From: Agapetus fuscipes
Taxonomy: Eukaryota; Arthropoda; Insecta; Trichoptera; Glossosomatidae
NCBI GenBank assembly: GCA_951799405.1
Contig: OX637333.1
Location: 15,623,960-15,687,959 of the forward strand
Length of the DNA stretch: 64,000 bases
Direction: 5' to 3'
Position numbers and translations under genes: made by a program. How positions within the stretch are numbered: the first letter of the stretch is position 1; each line of letters starts with the position of its first letter. The notes beneath the pieces are model-generated. The model saw nothing but the letters and a program-made list of their open reading frames with translations. It had not been told where the DNA came from and did not search any database. Of this stretch, positions 41,521 to 53,623 are shown in pieces.

Positions 41521-42309
41521 CCATTTATATTTTTTTTGTTTGTTGTTTTTTTGATTTGTATCAAATAAAAAAAAAATCCTAAAAACAAAAAAACTTTCGA
41601 ATTTTGCCGCTAGATGTCTATTTAGTTTTTTGCCATTTTGCATACATTTTCTTACATTTCAATACAAAACAAAAACAGATTTAAAAAAATGTGGCGGCTT
41701 TTTAAAAAATACTTTTTTCAGAAATTATAATAACTTCTACTAAAAACTACTGTTTTACGAAAAAATATTTTTTTTTTGTAAATATTGAAAGAAGTTATAG
41801 TGTATTCGAGTGTGTTTCTCAAACACATACATGAATGGTCCTGTTTTGCAGCATATATACAAAATTTTCTTTTCTATGTTTGCAAATGTATTTCATCTGC
41901 TGTGACGGCATTAGTTTTGAAAATCGAAACTCAAAGCGAGTGACGACGAAAGACGTCGATGAAGGGTAATATAATAAAGGATTAATAAAACAAAGTCGTG
42001 TTAGTTACACTATCCATAACTCAAGATCGGCTAAACTGATTTGGCTGAAACTTGATGAGGAGGTAGCTTTTAAGCTACCTCCTCTTCATACTTAAGTTTT
42101 AACCAGGAAAAGGATAAAGGATACTTTTTATATCCTTTTTATACTTTTTTTAAGACTTTTTTTTAAGTGACAGAAAACGTGGTAGGTATAAATTAAAAAA
42201 AACGCAACTGAAAGCAATCCGTGAAAAACAGTCTAGCCGTTCTTTTTTAAAAAAAAAAACAAAATGCAACTTGTTATGTTATTTTAAAATAACATTAAAA
42301 AGAAACAAT
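41521..42309. other. AT-rich spacer with a 13-bp hairpin
   Basis: No gene. GAGGAGGTAGCTT and its exact complement (42057-42069, 42072-42084) form a hairpin with a 2-nt loop. It follows TACACTATCCATAACTCAAG, a phrase I associate with a common lepidopteran interspersed repeat (recollection only). Confidence 0.4.
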
Positions 42310-42660
42310 CTCGAAGTGTGCAGTGTGTGTGTGTGTGGGCCGAACAGAGCCGAACGGTCACGGAAGCGGCCGAACTGCACCGTGTGAACTAATCAGGCCG
42401 TCGTTCGTTAGTTCCCGGCAAGATGTCAACGGATTAAGACGTCAGCGACCAAGCACCAAGCGGTGCAAGAGGGGGCACTACAATGGAGCCCCCTCCCTCC
42501 CATCTACTTGGATTTCCTGCCAGCAAGGTACCCGCCTTGTGGACCAGAGGCATAGGAGCGCCCACCCAGGGGCTCCCACGTGTAGAGGCGTCCGCCTCGG
42601 GAGGCACCGCCATTCCCTAAATTCCCCTTTTTCCCCATATTAGTAGATTAAATAAACCCT
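42310..42660. other. GC-rich island of unknown nature
   Basis: GC-rich sequence with a (TG)n run, then GGAGCCCCCTCCCTCCC and CACCCAGGGGCTCCCACG, and an AATAAACCC signal near 42650. The composition and the late poly(A)-like signal would fit a solo LTR or a leader exon. No boundaries or frame are convincing. Confidence 0.3.
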
Positions 42661-42875
42661 CATTTGTTCATGTACAACTTATGTTTTAATTATACAACCT
42701 TCCCAAGATATAAGTAAGCAATACCAGAGAAAGAACCCCACGCCCTGAGAGTGATGCTGATGAGAGCTAGCCGGATGTAAGTATCCTGAAGATACCTTTC
42801 AATCTAAACATAACAAACTGACAGCTAAACATTATGGAGTTTGTGAATAATTGAAGTTGACCGATTTGTTTCAAT

Positions 42876-44450
42876 AAATAATAATAATAACAGGCTGATT
42901 TATTTTAAATTACACATGATAAGAGAGCGCCGTTTTTGTGTGTGTCACACCTCAAGGGCCCTCTCCGATCATGGATAAGACTTTCTAAACAAGTGTGTCT
43001 TGAGTGCTCCTCGAAATACACCCACAGATTTGGAGTTCTTCACTCCGGGTGGCAGTCTGTTCCACTCCACCGGCCCCGCAACACGGAAAGCGCGGTCTCC
43101 GAAGTTTGTACGAATCTGACGGCGCGGCTGAACCAAATTGACTACTCCATCACCCGCAGATCTGAGTGTCTGCCTCCTAACACCCATTTCAACAGGTGAA
43201 ATCATATCAGCCAGATAAGGTGGGGCCAAGCCATTGATGGCTTTAAATACCATTAAACAAACACGGAAGACCACCCTCTCCGGGAAACGAAGCCAATGAA
43301 ATTTTTTTAACAGCGGGGTGATGTGAGCGAATTTGGGAATCCCGAATATGAGTCTTGCTGCCGAATTCAACACAGATTGAAAGCGATTAAACTGTTTCTT
43401 CGGCTGACCACTATAAAGCGTCGAGCAATAGTCAATCCGAGACATCACAAACGCACTCACCAGGGTCTTAACCGCATCTGACGGCAGACATTTTCTTATT
43501 GCCTTTATTTGGCGAAGCGAAAAAAAAGAAGAAGCTATTGTGGCATCTATTTGCCTATCCAGTGTCAGGTTAGGATCCAGTAAGACTCCTAGAAGTCTTA
43601 CCGAATCAGAAGGCTGGATTAGCTTACCTCCTATGGAGAGTGGTACTCTATTCACCAGAAGGTGGTCACGCCTCGATGTGGCTGCCCAGAGTATCTCCGT
43701 CTTATCCATGTTTAAGATTAGGCCATTGTTCCTCATCCACCCACCGACCTCCGCGATACACCCAGAGACCCTGCAACTGAGGTCCTCAGCCATGTCTGGC
43801 CGAGAATGAGAGTATATTTGCCAGTCATCTGCATATGAGTGTGCGATGAGGCCCCATTTTTCAACAATACTCTCAATCTCAGCAGTATACAATATGAAAA
43901 GGATCGGACCCAGCACAGAGCCCTGTGGGACCCCGGAAGACAGCGAGTAGGTAGGTGAAACACTATCACAAATACGCACCGCCTGTCTGCGCTCCACCAG
44001 ATAGGAAGAAAACCACGCCAAAGCCCCTCCGGTCAAACCAAATGACACCTCCAATCTCTCAATAAGAATTGGGTGACTTACTGTGTCAAAGGCCGCACTC
44101 ATATCAAGAAGCGCCAGTAAGGCTAGATTACCACACTCCACAGCTGATATCATATCCGATACAAGCATGAGCATACCGGTTTCTGTTGAGTGATATTTCC
44201 GGTATGCAGACTGCCTCTTAGGCATTAGGCCGCTTGCATCCAGATAGGATACCAACCGCCGCGAGACAATCCGCTCCAGCACCTTCGACAAGAATGGCAG
44301 ATTTGACACAGGTCTATAATTTGAGGGATCACCGGGATCCAACTGTGGCTTTTTAAGGATTGGCGTGATGTGTGCTACCTTCAAAGACGGAGGAACAGTG
44401 GCATCCATTAGGCATCCATTGATTACCTTAACAATAAATGGAGCCTCAAG
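42876..44450 (-). pseudogene. L2/CR1-type LINE reverse transcriptase
   Basis: The minus-strand frame, open for 479 residues from 44408 and readable up to about 44450, covers most of the reverse transcriptase. It has NYRPVSNLPFLSKVLERIVS (fingers), LLDMSAAFDTVSH (motif A), SSGVPQGSVLGPILFILYTA (motif B), HSYADDWQIY (catalytic ADD), and a long C-terminal thumb ending VEWNRLPP and LKTHLFRKSYP. The uninterrupted frame indicates a recent insertion. The endonuclease domain is missing, so the copy is 5' truncated and not autonomous. The 3' end has a GGGCCCTTGAGG...GGCGCTC dyad and an ATT repeat near 42876. The group name is by resemblance. Confidence 0.87.
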
Positions 44451-44464
44451 TTTCTATTATTCTA

Positions 44465-44772
44465 ATGTACCCAAAACATATTAAGAAAGCCATGCCACCA
44501 CCAAGGGGATCAAATCTTTCCCGACGAAGCTGTAATGCATTTAGGATTCAAAACATTGCGAGTGAAAGGAGTAAAAAAGAACAATGCATTGCGCGTGAAG
44601 AGCGCCGCGTCGGTATGTGAACTGCAATGAAGCGATTTGGGAAACAACTTGATCGATGTCAAGAGATGAATGCAGAAATGAAAAGAGCAATTCTTCAAGA
44701 TCTACAGCAACTACTTCATGAACATCATGCGTTGGTCAGGCTGTTTAAGAGTGCTTTGGAACGCATGCCAAA
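44465..44772 (+). pseudogene. Helitron Rep/helicase, N-terminal fragment
   Basis: Reading across frameshifts gives KQLDRCQEMNAEMKRAILQD and FKSALERMP, which I recognise as the segment before the Rep domain of animal Helitron proteins. It stops at 44772, where a Helitron-like element starts. With 45163-45974 it is probably one Helitron gene that was broken up. Confidence 0.6.
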
Positions 44773-45115
44773 TCTAATCTAATCTAATCTTATCAAAGTT
44801 GCAAATATATGTTACATTGGAGATTCACATTACATGCATTCTCACAACCAGACATGGACAAGTTTGCGCTTGCATATGCCTCATGTGAGCCTACAACACA
44901 AAAACCAAATCTCAAATGGACATACATCCTGCAACTCTTGCCGTCCTTCCCTGTAACAGGGGTGACATTGGCAAAGTGAACCATTTTTACAGCATGGGTG
45001 GTCAGCCGCATACCAACCTATAAGTCAAGGAACATACACGACAAATTACATTTTTTAAATCAATAAATAATAATATATATGGACATCAAAAACTAAAACA
45101 TACAACAAATTTCCC
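44773..45115 (+). mobile_element. Helitron-like element inside Helitron gene debris
   Basis: It starts TCTAATCTAATCTAATCTTA after an A and has all family landmarks to AAGTCAAGGAACATACACG, then the extended ATTTTTTAAATCAATAAATA segment. Confidence 0.7.
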
Positions 45116-45162
45116 TTTAATAAACCCTAGCCGCCAACATTAAAGATCAACTGCCATCGTGT

Positions 45163-45974
45163 GTTCTACTGATGCTCTTGGTCGTATATATATACAGTTC
45201 ATCCAAATAATGATGAATGTTTTTATTTGCGGTTGTTGCTGGTAAATGTGCGTGGGCCAACGTCATTTGATTCACTTCGGACTGTTAATGCTACCGTATT
45301 CCCAACATATCGTGCTGCATGTGCATACCCATTGGGCGACGACAATCGTTAAAGCAATTATCTCTGCATCTCCAAGTCAGATACGCACATTATTTGCTAT
45401 CATCATTTCGACATGGTTTCCATCGAACCCATCTAACCTGTGTTACAAAGACAAGGATAATATGTCGGAAGACATTTTGCATCAAATTCGTGTCAGTTCA
45501 AGAAATTCCGACCTTCAAATGAATGAGGAGATACATAATCAGGCTTTGATCTTAACCAAAGACATGTGTTACCTCATGTGCGGTAATTTATTAGTCAAAT
45601 CAGGAATGAAAGCGCTAAATCGTGAAATAAATGACGCATTTAATCGAGAATTTGAACTGGAAAGAGAATATGATCACCAGGAATTATATTTAATAGTTCA
45701 AACAAATGTACCCCTGTCAAATCAACAACAAAAGGAAGCTTATGATACATTAATGAATGCAATTGATGATGAAAATTGTGGTTTATATTTCCTGGACGCC
45801 CCTGGTGGAACTGGTAAGACATTCCTCATGTCAGTAATTTTAGCCACTGTTCGTGCGAGATCCAGCATTGCGGTTGCAGTTGCTTCCTTTGGAATAGTAG
45901 CCACATTGTTAGAAGTATGCCGATTATGCATTAAAATTGCCGTTAAATCTTCAAACTATTGAAGAACCAACATG
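45163..45974 (+). pseudogene. Helitron helicase fragment
   Basis: The first stretch reads TVHPNNDECFYLRLLLVNVR and GPTSFDSLRTVN. After a frame change come THW, QIRTLFAII, DILHQIRVSS and NNAFNRE-like segments, then LFLDAPGGTGKTFL, the Walker A ATP-binding loop of the Pif1-like helicase, then IAVAVASFGIVATLL. A last frame change gives LKLPLNLQTIEEPTC. This is the order of the Rep-helicase protein that moves Helitrons by rolling-circle transfer. At least two frameshifts are present and the rest of the helicase is gone. It ends at 45974, where a Helitron-like element begins. Confidence 0.85.
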
Positions 45975-46235
45975 TCTAATCTAATCTTATCTAAGCTGCA
46001 AGGATATAATATCATTTAAGATTTATATTAAGTGCATTCCCACAAGCAGACATGTATAATTTTGCGCTAACACATGCCGCATGTGGACCTACATTATAAA
46101 AACCCATCTCAAATGAACATAAGCCCTGCAACTCTTGCCGTCCTTCCCTGAGACAGAGGTGACATTGGCAAAGTGAACCATTTTTTCACAGTTTGGGTGG
46201 TCAGCCGCATACCAACCTATCAGTCAAGGAATACA
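45975..46235 (+). mobile_element. Helitron-like element truncating the helicase
   Basis: Head TCTAATCTAATCTTATCTAAG directly after the helicase codons, followed by the normal family landmarks to AGTCAAGGAATAC. Confidence 0.72.
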
Positions 46236-46398
46236 AGCAATTAATACATTCAAATATGTAAAACAAATAAACTCTAAACAATTAAACAGTAAAAAAAAAT
46301 TGTAATTTCAATAAATATACTTTGCTTACAAGAAATAACTTTTATGTATTTTTTTAATGTGGCGGCCTGAGTACGGCCCACAGATCACGGAATATACG

Positions 46399-46556
46399 GA
46401 CCCTGACGTTGTCATGGAGATCAGAAAGAGACAGAAACATAACAAAATTTCTAATGTTTCTTTCTCTTTCCTTCTACAGTTTTGTGGCACAACCGTTTGT
46501 ATAGGAAAACACTCACGCGCTCCATCTATGTATATTATTTATATCGATGGATTCAT
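46399..46556. repeat. Dispersed 160-bp repeat, copy 2
   Basis: Partner of 39662-39828. It is preceded by GAGTACGGCCCACAGATCACG, part of which also occurs near 54358. Confidence 0.85.
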
Positions 46557-46576
46557 AGAAACTTGAAACAAATCGG

Positions 46577-46850
46577 TCTAATCTAATCTAATCTAATCTA
46601 AGCTGCAAAGATATATATCATTTAAGTTTTATATTAAATGCATTCCCACAAGCAGATATGTATAATTTCGCGCTAACACATGCCGCATGTGGACCTACAA
46701 TATAAAAACCTAATCTCAAATGAACATAAGCCTTGCAACTCTTGCCGTCCTTCCCTGAAACAGGGGTGACATTGGCAAAGTGAACCAATTTTTACAGTAT
46801 GGGTGGTCAGCCGCATAAAAACCTATAAGTCAAGGAACATACATGACAAA
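46577..46850 (+). mobile_element. Helitron-like element
   Basis: Head with four TCTAA repeats, complete landmarks, and the end at AAGTCAAGGAACATACATG. Confidence 0.7.
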
Positions 46851-46959
46851 CTACAATACAACTTCAATTATTCACAGACTCCATAATGTTTAGCTTTCAG
46901 TTGCATTTTGTTTTTGTTTTTAAAAAAAGAACGGCTAGACTGTTTTTTACGGATTGCTT

Positions 46960-47955
46960 TCAGTTGCGTTTTTACTTTATAGCAGTCCGAAGGACTGTTA
47001 TAAAGTATTATATTATAGCAGTCCGAAGGACTGTTATAAAGTATTGTATTCATCCGAAAAAAAAAAAATGAGGTTTCAACGGAAATGAGTTGCCCTGCAC
47101 CAGGACATGCAAAAAAACCTAATTTGTCGAACCTGTCCGTCCGTCCGTCCGTCCGTCCGTATGAGTGTATGTCCCAGCCGAAACTACTGATCACAGAGAC
47201 ACCAATTTTTGGATTTAGAGAATTGATAACCACAGATTTTGATGAGCCGACCGGCATGGCGCCACCCTGAAAGTTCAAGATGGCTGCCATACAAAAAAAA
47301 CATAAAATTGCACTTTTCTCAAAAACGACTCTAACGATTTTCTTTAAAATTTCAGTTTGGTCGTTGCTTAAGTTTTTTCTAAGAAAATTAGGTATGGCAA
47401 CACTCTTGCCAACCTGCGTCTATGGGTTGCCAAATGAAAGAAAAAAACGATTGTGATTATCTCAGAAATGGCTGGGTTGACAAAAAAAAAATGTTGAACA
47501 ATATTACGCGTAATATTAATTTCTACAAAAATTTTAAGAATATCTTAAATTTTTTTTTACTTAAAGTACCGTTTACACGATCTCAAAATTTTCATCGAAA
47601 ATATTAAAAAGACCCATAAAAACGCAATTTTGTAAAACTTTTTTTAGGTTCACAAGAAAGATAAATTTATAAACTTCTTTGCAATATAATTTGTTTTTCA
47701 CTATTTTGAGAATTCAAGATTGCTTCCAAAGAGGAGAAAACTTCAAATGCGATTTTCTCAAAAACGGCCCGAACGATTTTTTTTAAATTTTCAGTTAAGT
47801 AGTTGCTTCATACATTCTTACCAAATTTAGTTATGGCAACATTTTTGCTAATCTGCGTCTATGAGTTGCCATATGAAAAAAATAAACAATTGTGATTTTC
47901 TCAGAAGTCAAAGCGTTGACAAAAAAGATATGTTCTACAATATGATACGTAACAT
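46960..47955. repeat. 1-kb dispersed repeat, copy 1, with hairpins and (CCGT)n
   Basis: It opens with two TATAGCAGTCC GAA GGACTGTTATA hairpins, then a CCGT microsatellite (about 47130-47160), then GCATGGCGCCACC, GGTATGGCAACAC and CTCAAAAACG-type phrases. The same order recurs at 52420-53400. Shorter phrases repeat within each copy. I cannot place it in a named family. Confidence 0.75.
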
Positions 47956-48345
47956 CAAATCCCCCTATAATATAAAATTCAACGGCCTCCCCATACAAAA
48001 TAATTGTGCGTTAATGGCATTCAAACTGAAGAACTCCTGAACAGATGCACGTCATATTCACAACAAATATTGTTCAGGACTTGGGGTGTGCTTCCTCATC
48101 ATTAGTAGATTTTAAATTGTTGTTTTTTAAATAAATAAACATGATCAATCACAACACCTTTTTATGTAAAACCTATGCGAGAAACAAAACTCATTTTGAC
48201 ATTCGAATTTCAAATAAATTGCCAGCACTTCAACATAGGCTTCAGAGTTGCCATCGTTGCCATTGCCAAGTCGATTCTTTTTCGGTTGAATTCCGTTGAG
48301 TACCTACCTATATTCTTTATTTATTTCAAAATTATACTTCAACCA
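47955..48345 (-). repeat. Dispersed repeat family S2, copy 4
   Basis: Reverse complement of 24405-24780, nearly identical throughout. Confidence 0.82.
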
Positions 48346-48456
48346 GTTATAACATGTATTTTTTAGAAATAATGACGATCGATTAGGTCAACTTTTTATA
48401 TGAAACCGTACTTTTTGCGGCATTTAATTTTTTTAAAGTATTATTACAATATACAA

Positions 48457-51266
48457 TCTAAGTTGCATAGACGCATTAAAATTTATAATTCATATTCAAT
48501 GCACTCCTCTTCGGAGACACGAGTGAGTTTGCGCTTACAAATGCTGCATGTGTATTTACAAATAAAAATTTCAGCCTCTCATGACCATAAGCCCTGCAAC
48601 TTTTGCTGACCTTTTCAGAAACAGGGGACACATTTGTCAAGTGAACCATTTATGCGATATGGGTGGTAAGCCTCATACTAACCCTTAAGTCAAGTAATTT
48701 GAGTTTGAAAAATCCCTAAACAACGGTAATCTTAATTTATAATCTAAAGTTGCAAAAAAAGTTATTTGATGATTCAAATTGAATGCACGCCCACAAACTG
48801 GCAAATGTCATTTCACGCTAACATATAGTTGTGGCGCTTGATTTTTTTTAAATATTTGAATATATAATCTAAGTTGCACAGATACAATAACTTTTATAAT
48901 TCATATTCAATGCATGCCCCCCTGGAGACACGAGTGGGTACGCGCTTATTAATGCTGCATGTGAACTTACAAATTAAAATTAAGGCCTCTAATGAACATA
49001 AGCCCTGCAACTTTGGCCAACCTTTTCAAAAACAGGGGAAAAATTTGTCAAGTGAACCATTTATGCGATATGGGTGGTAAGCCTCATACTAACCCTTAAG
49101 TCAAGGAATTTGAGTTTGAAAAATCCTTAAACAACGGTAATCTTAATTTATAATCTAAAGTTGCAAAAAAAGTTATTTGATGATTCAAATTTAATGCACG
49201 CCCACAAACTGGCAAATGTCATTTCACGCTTACATATAGTTGTGGCGCTTGATTTTTTTTAAATATTAGAAAATATAATCTAAGTTGCACAGATACAATC
49301 ACTTTTATAATTCATATTCAATGCATGCCCCCCTGGAGACACGAGTGGGTTCGCACTTATAAATGCTGCATGTGAACTTACAAATTAAAATTCAGGCCTC
49401 TAATGAACATAAGCCCTGCAACTTTTGCCTTGAACCTTTTCAAAAACAGGGGAAACATTTGTCAAGTGCACCATTTTTTGCGATATGGGTATTCAGGCTC
49501 ATACTTACCTATAAGTCAAGGATTTGAGTTTGAAAAATCCTTCAACAACGTTAAATTTAATTTATAATCTAAAGTTGCAAAAAAAGTTATTTGATGATTC
49601 AAATTGAATGCACGCCCACAAACTGGCAAATGTCATTTCACGCTAACATATAGTTGTGGCGCTTGATTTTTTTTAAATATTAGAATATATAATCTAAGTT
49701 GCACAGATACAATAACTTTTATAATTCATATTCAATGCATGCCCCCCTGGAGACATGAGTGGGTTCGCGCTTATAAATGCTGCATGTTAACTTACAAATT
49801 AAAATTAAGGCCTCTAATGAACATAAGCCCTGCAACTTTTGCCAACCTTTTCAAAACAGGGGAAACATTTGTCAAGTGAACCATTTTTTGCGATATGGGT
49901 ATTCAAGCTCATACTTACCTATCCGTCAAGGATTTGAGTTTAAAAAATCCTTCAACAATGTTAAATTTAATTTATAATCTAAAGTTGCAAAAAAAGTTAT
50001 TTGATGATTCAAATTGAATGCACGCCCACAAACTGGCAAATGTCATTTCACGCTAACATTTTATTTTATTTATTTATTTATTTATTTATTCACAATCATA
50101 CACCAACAGGCACAACATAAAAATAGCACATTAGGCAAATTAACAAAAGAAGAAATCATGTTGCACCCCATTACCGGTGTAAGCGTAATACAATGTGATA
50201 AAAAAAGCACACAAAAATATCAAAATAATTTCACTTAAATACTAAGGATAAAAACATTTTTTTTTAAAACGGAATACAACATTCAAAAATTCAAACAACA
50301 ATAATAAAATAATATAAATAGAAGTAGTAGGGAAGAAATGAAGGGGAAGGGGAAGGGATACTCACTGCTCAAGTATAGCTAAAATTGATCTTTTAAATAA
50401 ATTAGAACTACCGTGAAATTATTGTGGCACTTGATGTTTTTAATTTTAGAATATAAATCTAAGTTGCATACATACATTTTATAATTCATATTCAATGCAT
50501 GCCCCCAAGCAGACATAAGTGACTTTGCGCTTACAAAGGCTGCATGTGTAATTACAAATAAAAATTTCAGCCTCTCATAACCATAAGCCATGCAACTTTT
50601 GCCGACCTATTCAGAAACAGGGGGAACATTAGTTAAGTGAACCCATTTATGCGATATGGGTGGTAAGCCTCATACTAACCCTTAGGTCAAGGAATTTGGG
50701 TTTGAAAAATCCTTAAACAACGGTTATCTTAATTTATAATCTTAAGTTGCAAAAAGAGTTTTGATGATTCAAATACAATGCACACCCACAAGCTGGCAAA
50801 TGTTCTTTCACGCTAACATATAATTGTGGTACTTGATGTTTTTAATTTTAGAATATAAATCTAAGTTGCATACATACATTTTATAATTCATATTGAATGC
50901 ATGCCCCCAAGCAGACATGAGTGAGTTTGCGCTTACAAACGCTGCATGTGTAATTACAAATAAAAATTTCAGCCTCTCTTGACCATAAGCCCTGCAATTT
51001 TGCCGACCTTTTCAGGAACACAGAAACATTCGTTCAGTGAACATTTTTTTAGGTATGGGAGGTCAGCCTCATACCTCATGCTTCATACAAGATACTCAGA
51101 ACATGAAAGAACTAAATAACCCTTTTACCGCAATTTTTTTTTCAAATTACTTCTTTAAGCATTTAATTACTATGAAGGAGGTGCGAGGAAAAATTATTGC
51201 GAAGCCAGACTTACACTGCCCGAAGGGCCTAGCAGACAACCGTGCGCAGCACGGTCAGTCTGCTAG
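48457..51266 (+). mobile_element. Tandem array of Helitron-like 411-bp units
   Basis: Heads reading ATCTAAGTTGCA lie at about 48457, 48868, 49279, 49693, 50458 and 50860, so most units are 402-414 bp. Each full unit holds a main head and a second, shorter head (ATCTAAAGTTGCAAAAAAAG). Only the last unit (50860-51266) has a complete Helitron 3' end, with GCCCGAAGGGC, the CCGTGCGCAGCACGG hairpin and CTAG before T. A foreign insert lies at 50060-50423. Confidence 0.8.
50060..50423 (-). mobile_element. LINE-like 3' end inserted in the array
   Basis: On the minus strand it ends in an AAAT/(TAAA)n simple tail (50062-50090) and interrupts one array unit within CACGCTAACAT...ATTGTGGC. No ORF remains. 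It is probably a 5'-truncated LINE. Confidence 0.5.
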
Positions 51267-51289
51267 TTCTATATAAAAATTAAATAAAA

Positions 51290-52160
51290 CTTTTGAAAAT
51301 AAAAACATAAAGTGCCGTTTACATTATATCAAAAATTGAAATAAAAAGGCTACAAAAACACATCAGAACGCAAAAAACTTTTATGTTTCTTAACTTTATC
51401 AGAAAAAACTTTTATATCACTATAATTCATAGTGAAACATTTTTCAAATTTTAGAAAATTCAAGATGGCTTCCGAACAGCTGAAAGTTTCAAATGAGATT
51501 TTCTCAAAAACGACTCCTACGATTTTCTTTATATTTTCTGCATAATCGTCATTATAATATTGCTATGTAACAACAATGACCATAGCCTCATAATTTTCTT
51601 TGTTTTGGGGGTTGCCATACAAGAGAAATTTTTTTTTTTAAATTTCTCGGCAGAGAAAGGGTTAACTGAAAAATAATGTTCTACAATTGAAAAGCTTTTA
51701 TATATACCTACATACATGAATCATTACTTTTTTCAAAAAAATATTATAAAGTATAGCCACCATACAAAGTGACAAATTTTCATACAAAAAATTATTGTAA
51801 TATTTTTGGTAGCAAAACGTCTAATACCCATAAATAAACCTACATTACAATTCGCTCAATCAATTGCTATATCACAACAATAAGCATTGCCTCTTAATAC
51901 TCTTTGTTTTGGGGGTTGCCATACAAGAGAAAACAATATTTTAAAATTTCCCGGCAGAGAACGGGTTAACTAAAAAATAATGTTGTACAATTGAAAAGCT
52001 CTTATATATACCTGCATACATTAATCATTACTTTTTTCAAATAAATATTATAAGGTGTAGCCACCATACAAAGTGACAAATTTTAATACAAAAATAATTG
52101 TAATATTCTTGGTACTAAAACGCCTAATATAAAATACGAGACTAGGCTACGAGTCTTAAA
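51290..52160. repeat. 304-bp tandem duplication and related repeats
   Basis: TGTTTTGGGGGTTGCCATAC occurs at about 51601 and 51905, with matching flanks on both sides. A third copy lies near 57904. The material relates to the CTCAAAAACG blocks of the 1-kb repeat. Confidence 0.7.
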
Positions 52161-52419
52161 ATCTAGTAAGTTGTACCCATATAATAATCAATCATAACTT
52201 TCCAAAATATCAATGAAAAGTATAGGTACCCACCAAACAAAGTGTTAGTTGTGATACAAACGGGATCAATGATAATACCGCAAAAAGACGATTGCTTAAA
52301 AAGATTAGCTTCATTACTTACACACAACTAAATGTTTTGTTATGAAAATTGGCTATGACCTAAACATGACCGTAATTTGTGCTATAAAGTCATGTGCAGT
52401 CCACTGTACAATTTATTTA

Positions 52420-53400
52420 CTTTATAGCAGTCCAAAGGAACTGTTATAAAGTATTGTATTCGTCCGAAAAAAAAAATGAGGTTTTAACGGAAATGAGTTG
52501 TCCTGCACCAGGACATGCAAAAAAACCTAATTTGTCGAACCTGTCCGTCCGTCCGTCCGTATGGATGTATGGATGTATGTATGTCCCAGCCGGAACTACT
52601 GATCGCAGAGACACCAATTTTTGGATTTAGAGAATTGACCACCACAGATTTTGATGAACCGACTGGCATGGCACCAACCTGAAAATTCAAGATGGCTGCC
52701 ATACGAAAAAAACATAAAATTGCACTTTTCTCAAAAACGGCTCTAACGATTTTCTTTAAAATTTCAGTGTGGTCGTTGCTTAAATTGGCATGAAGAAAAT
52801 TAGGTATGGCAACACCCTTGCCAATCTGCGTTTATGGGTTGCCATATGAAAGAAAAAAACGATTGTGATTTTCTCGGAAATGGCTGAGTTGACTAAAAAA
52901 TAATATTCAACAATATTACGCGCAATATAAATTTCTACGAAAATTTAAAAAACACTTTAAAAACAAAATAACTTAAAGTAACGTTTACACGATCTCAATT
53001 TTTTTATCGTAAATATTAAAAAGGCCCATAAAAACACGATTTTTTAAAACTCGTTTTAAGTTCACAAGAAAGAAAATTTTGTATACTTATTTGCCAATTT
53101 TTTTTTTTTTCACTATTTGGAGAATTCAAGATGGCTTCTGAAGAGCTGAAAATTTCAAATGCGATTTTCTCAAAAACGGCTCCGACGATTTTTTTTTTAA
53201 TTTTCAGTGTACAAATTTCTTGATACATTCTTACCAAATTTAGTTTTGGCAACATTCTTGCTAATCGGCGTCTTTGAGTTGCCATATGAAAACAATAAAT
53301 AATTGTGATTTTCTCAGAAGTGAAAGCGTTCATAAAAAAATAATGTTCTACAATATTATACATACTATAACATTCTATAAAGAAATTAAATAAAAATTTA
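52420..53400. repeat. 1-kb dispersed repeat, copy 2
   Basis: Partner of 46960-47955 with the same TATAGCAGTCC hairpin (here GTCCAAAGGAAC, imperfect), CCGT microsatellite and CTCAAAAACG phrases. Confidence 0.75.
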
Positions 53401-53623
53401 TAACAAATAATGTAAAGGGCCGTTTACGTGATATCAAAAATTGAAATTTAAAGGCTACAAAAACCCATCAGAACGCAAAAAACTTTAATATTTATTAACT
53501 TGAATAGAAAGAACTCTCTTTTCACTATAACTCATAGTGAAACATTTTTAAAATTTGAGAAAATTCAAGATGGCTTCCGAACAGCTGAAAGTTTCAAATG
53601 AGATTTGCTCCAAAATGGCTCCT

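Noticed and set aside
44773..46600. TCTAATCTAATCTAATC runs as telomeric repeats
   Set aside because: The insect telomere unit is TTAGG. These short runs always form the first bases of the Helitron-like family and are followed by the same body.
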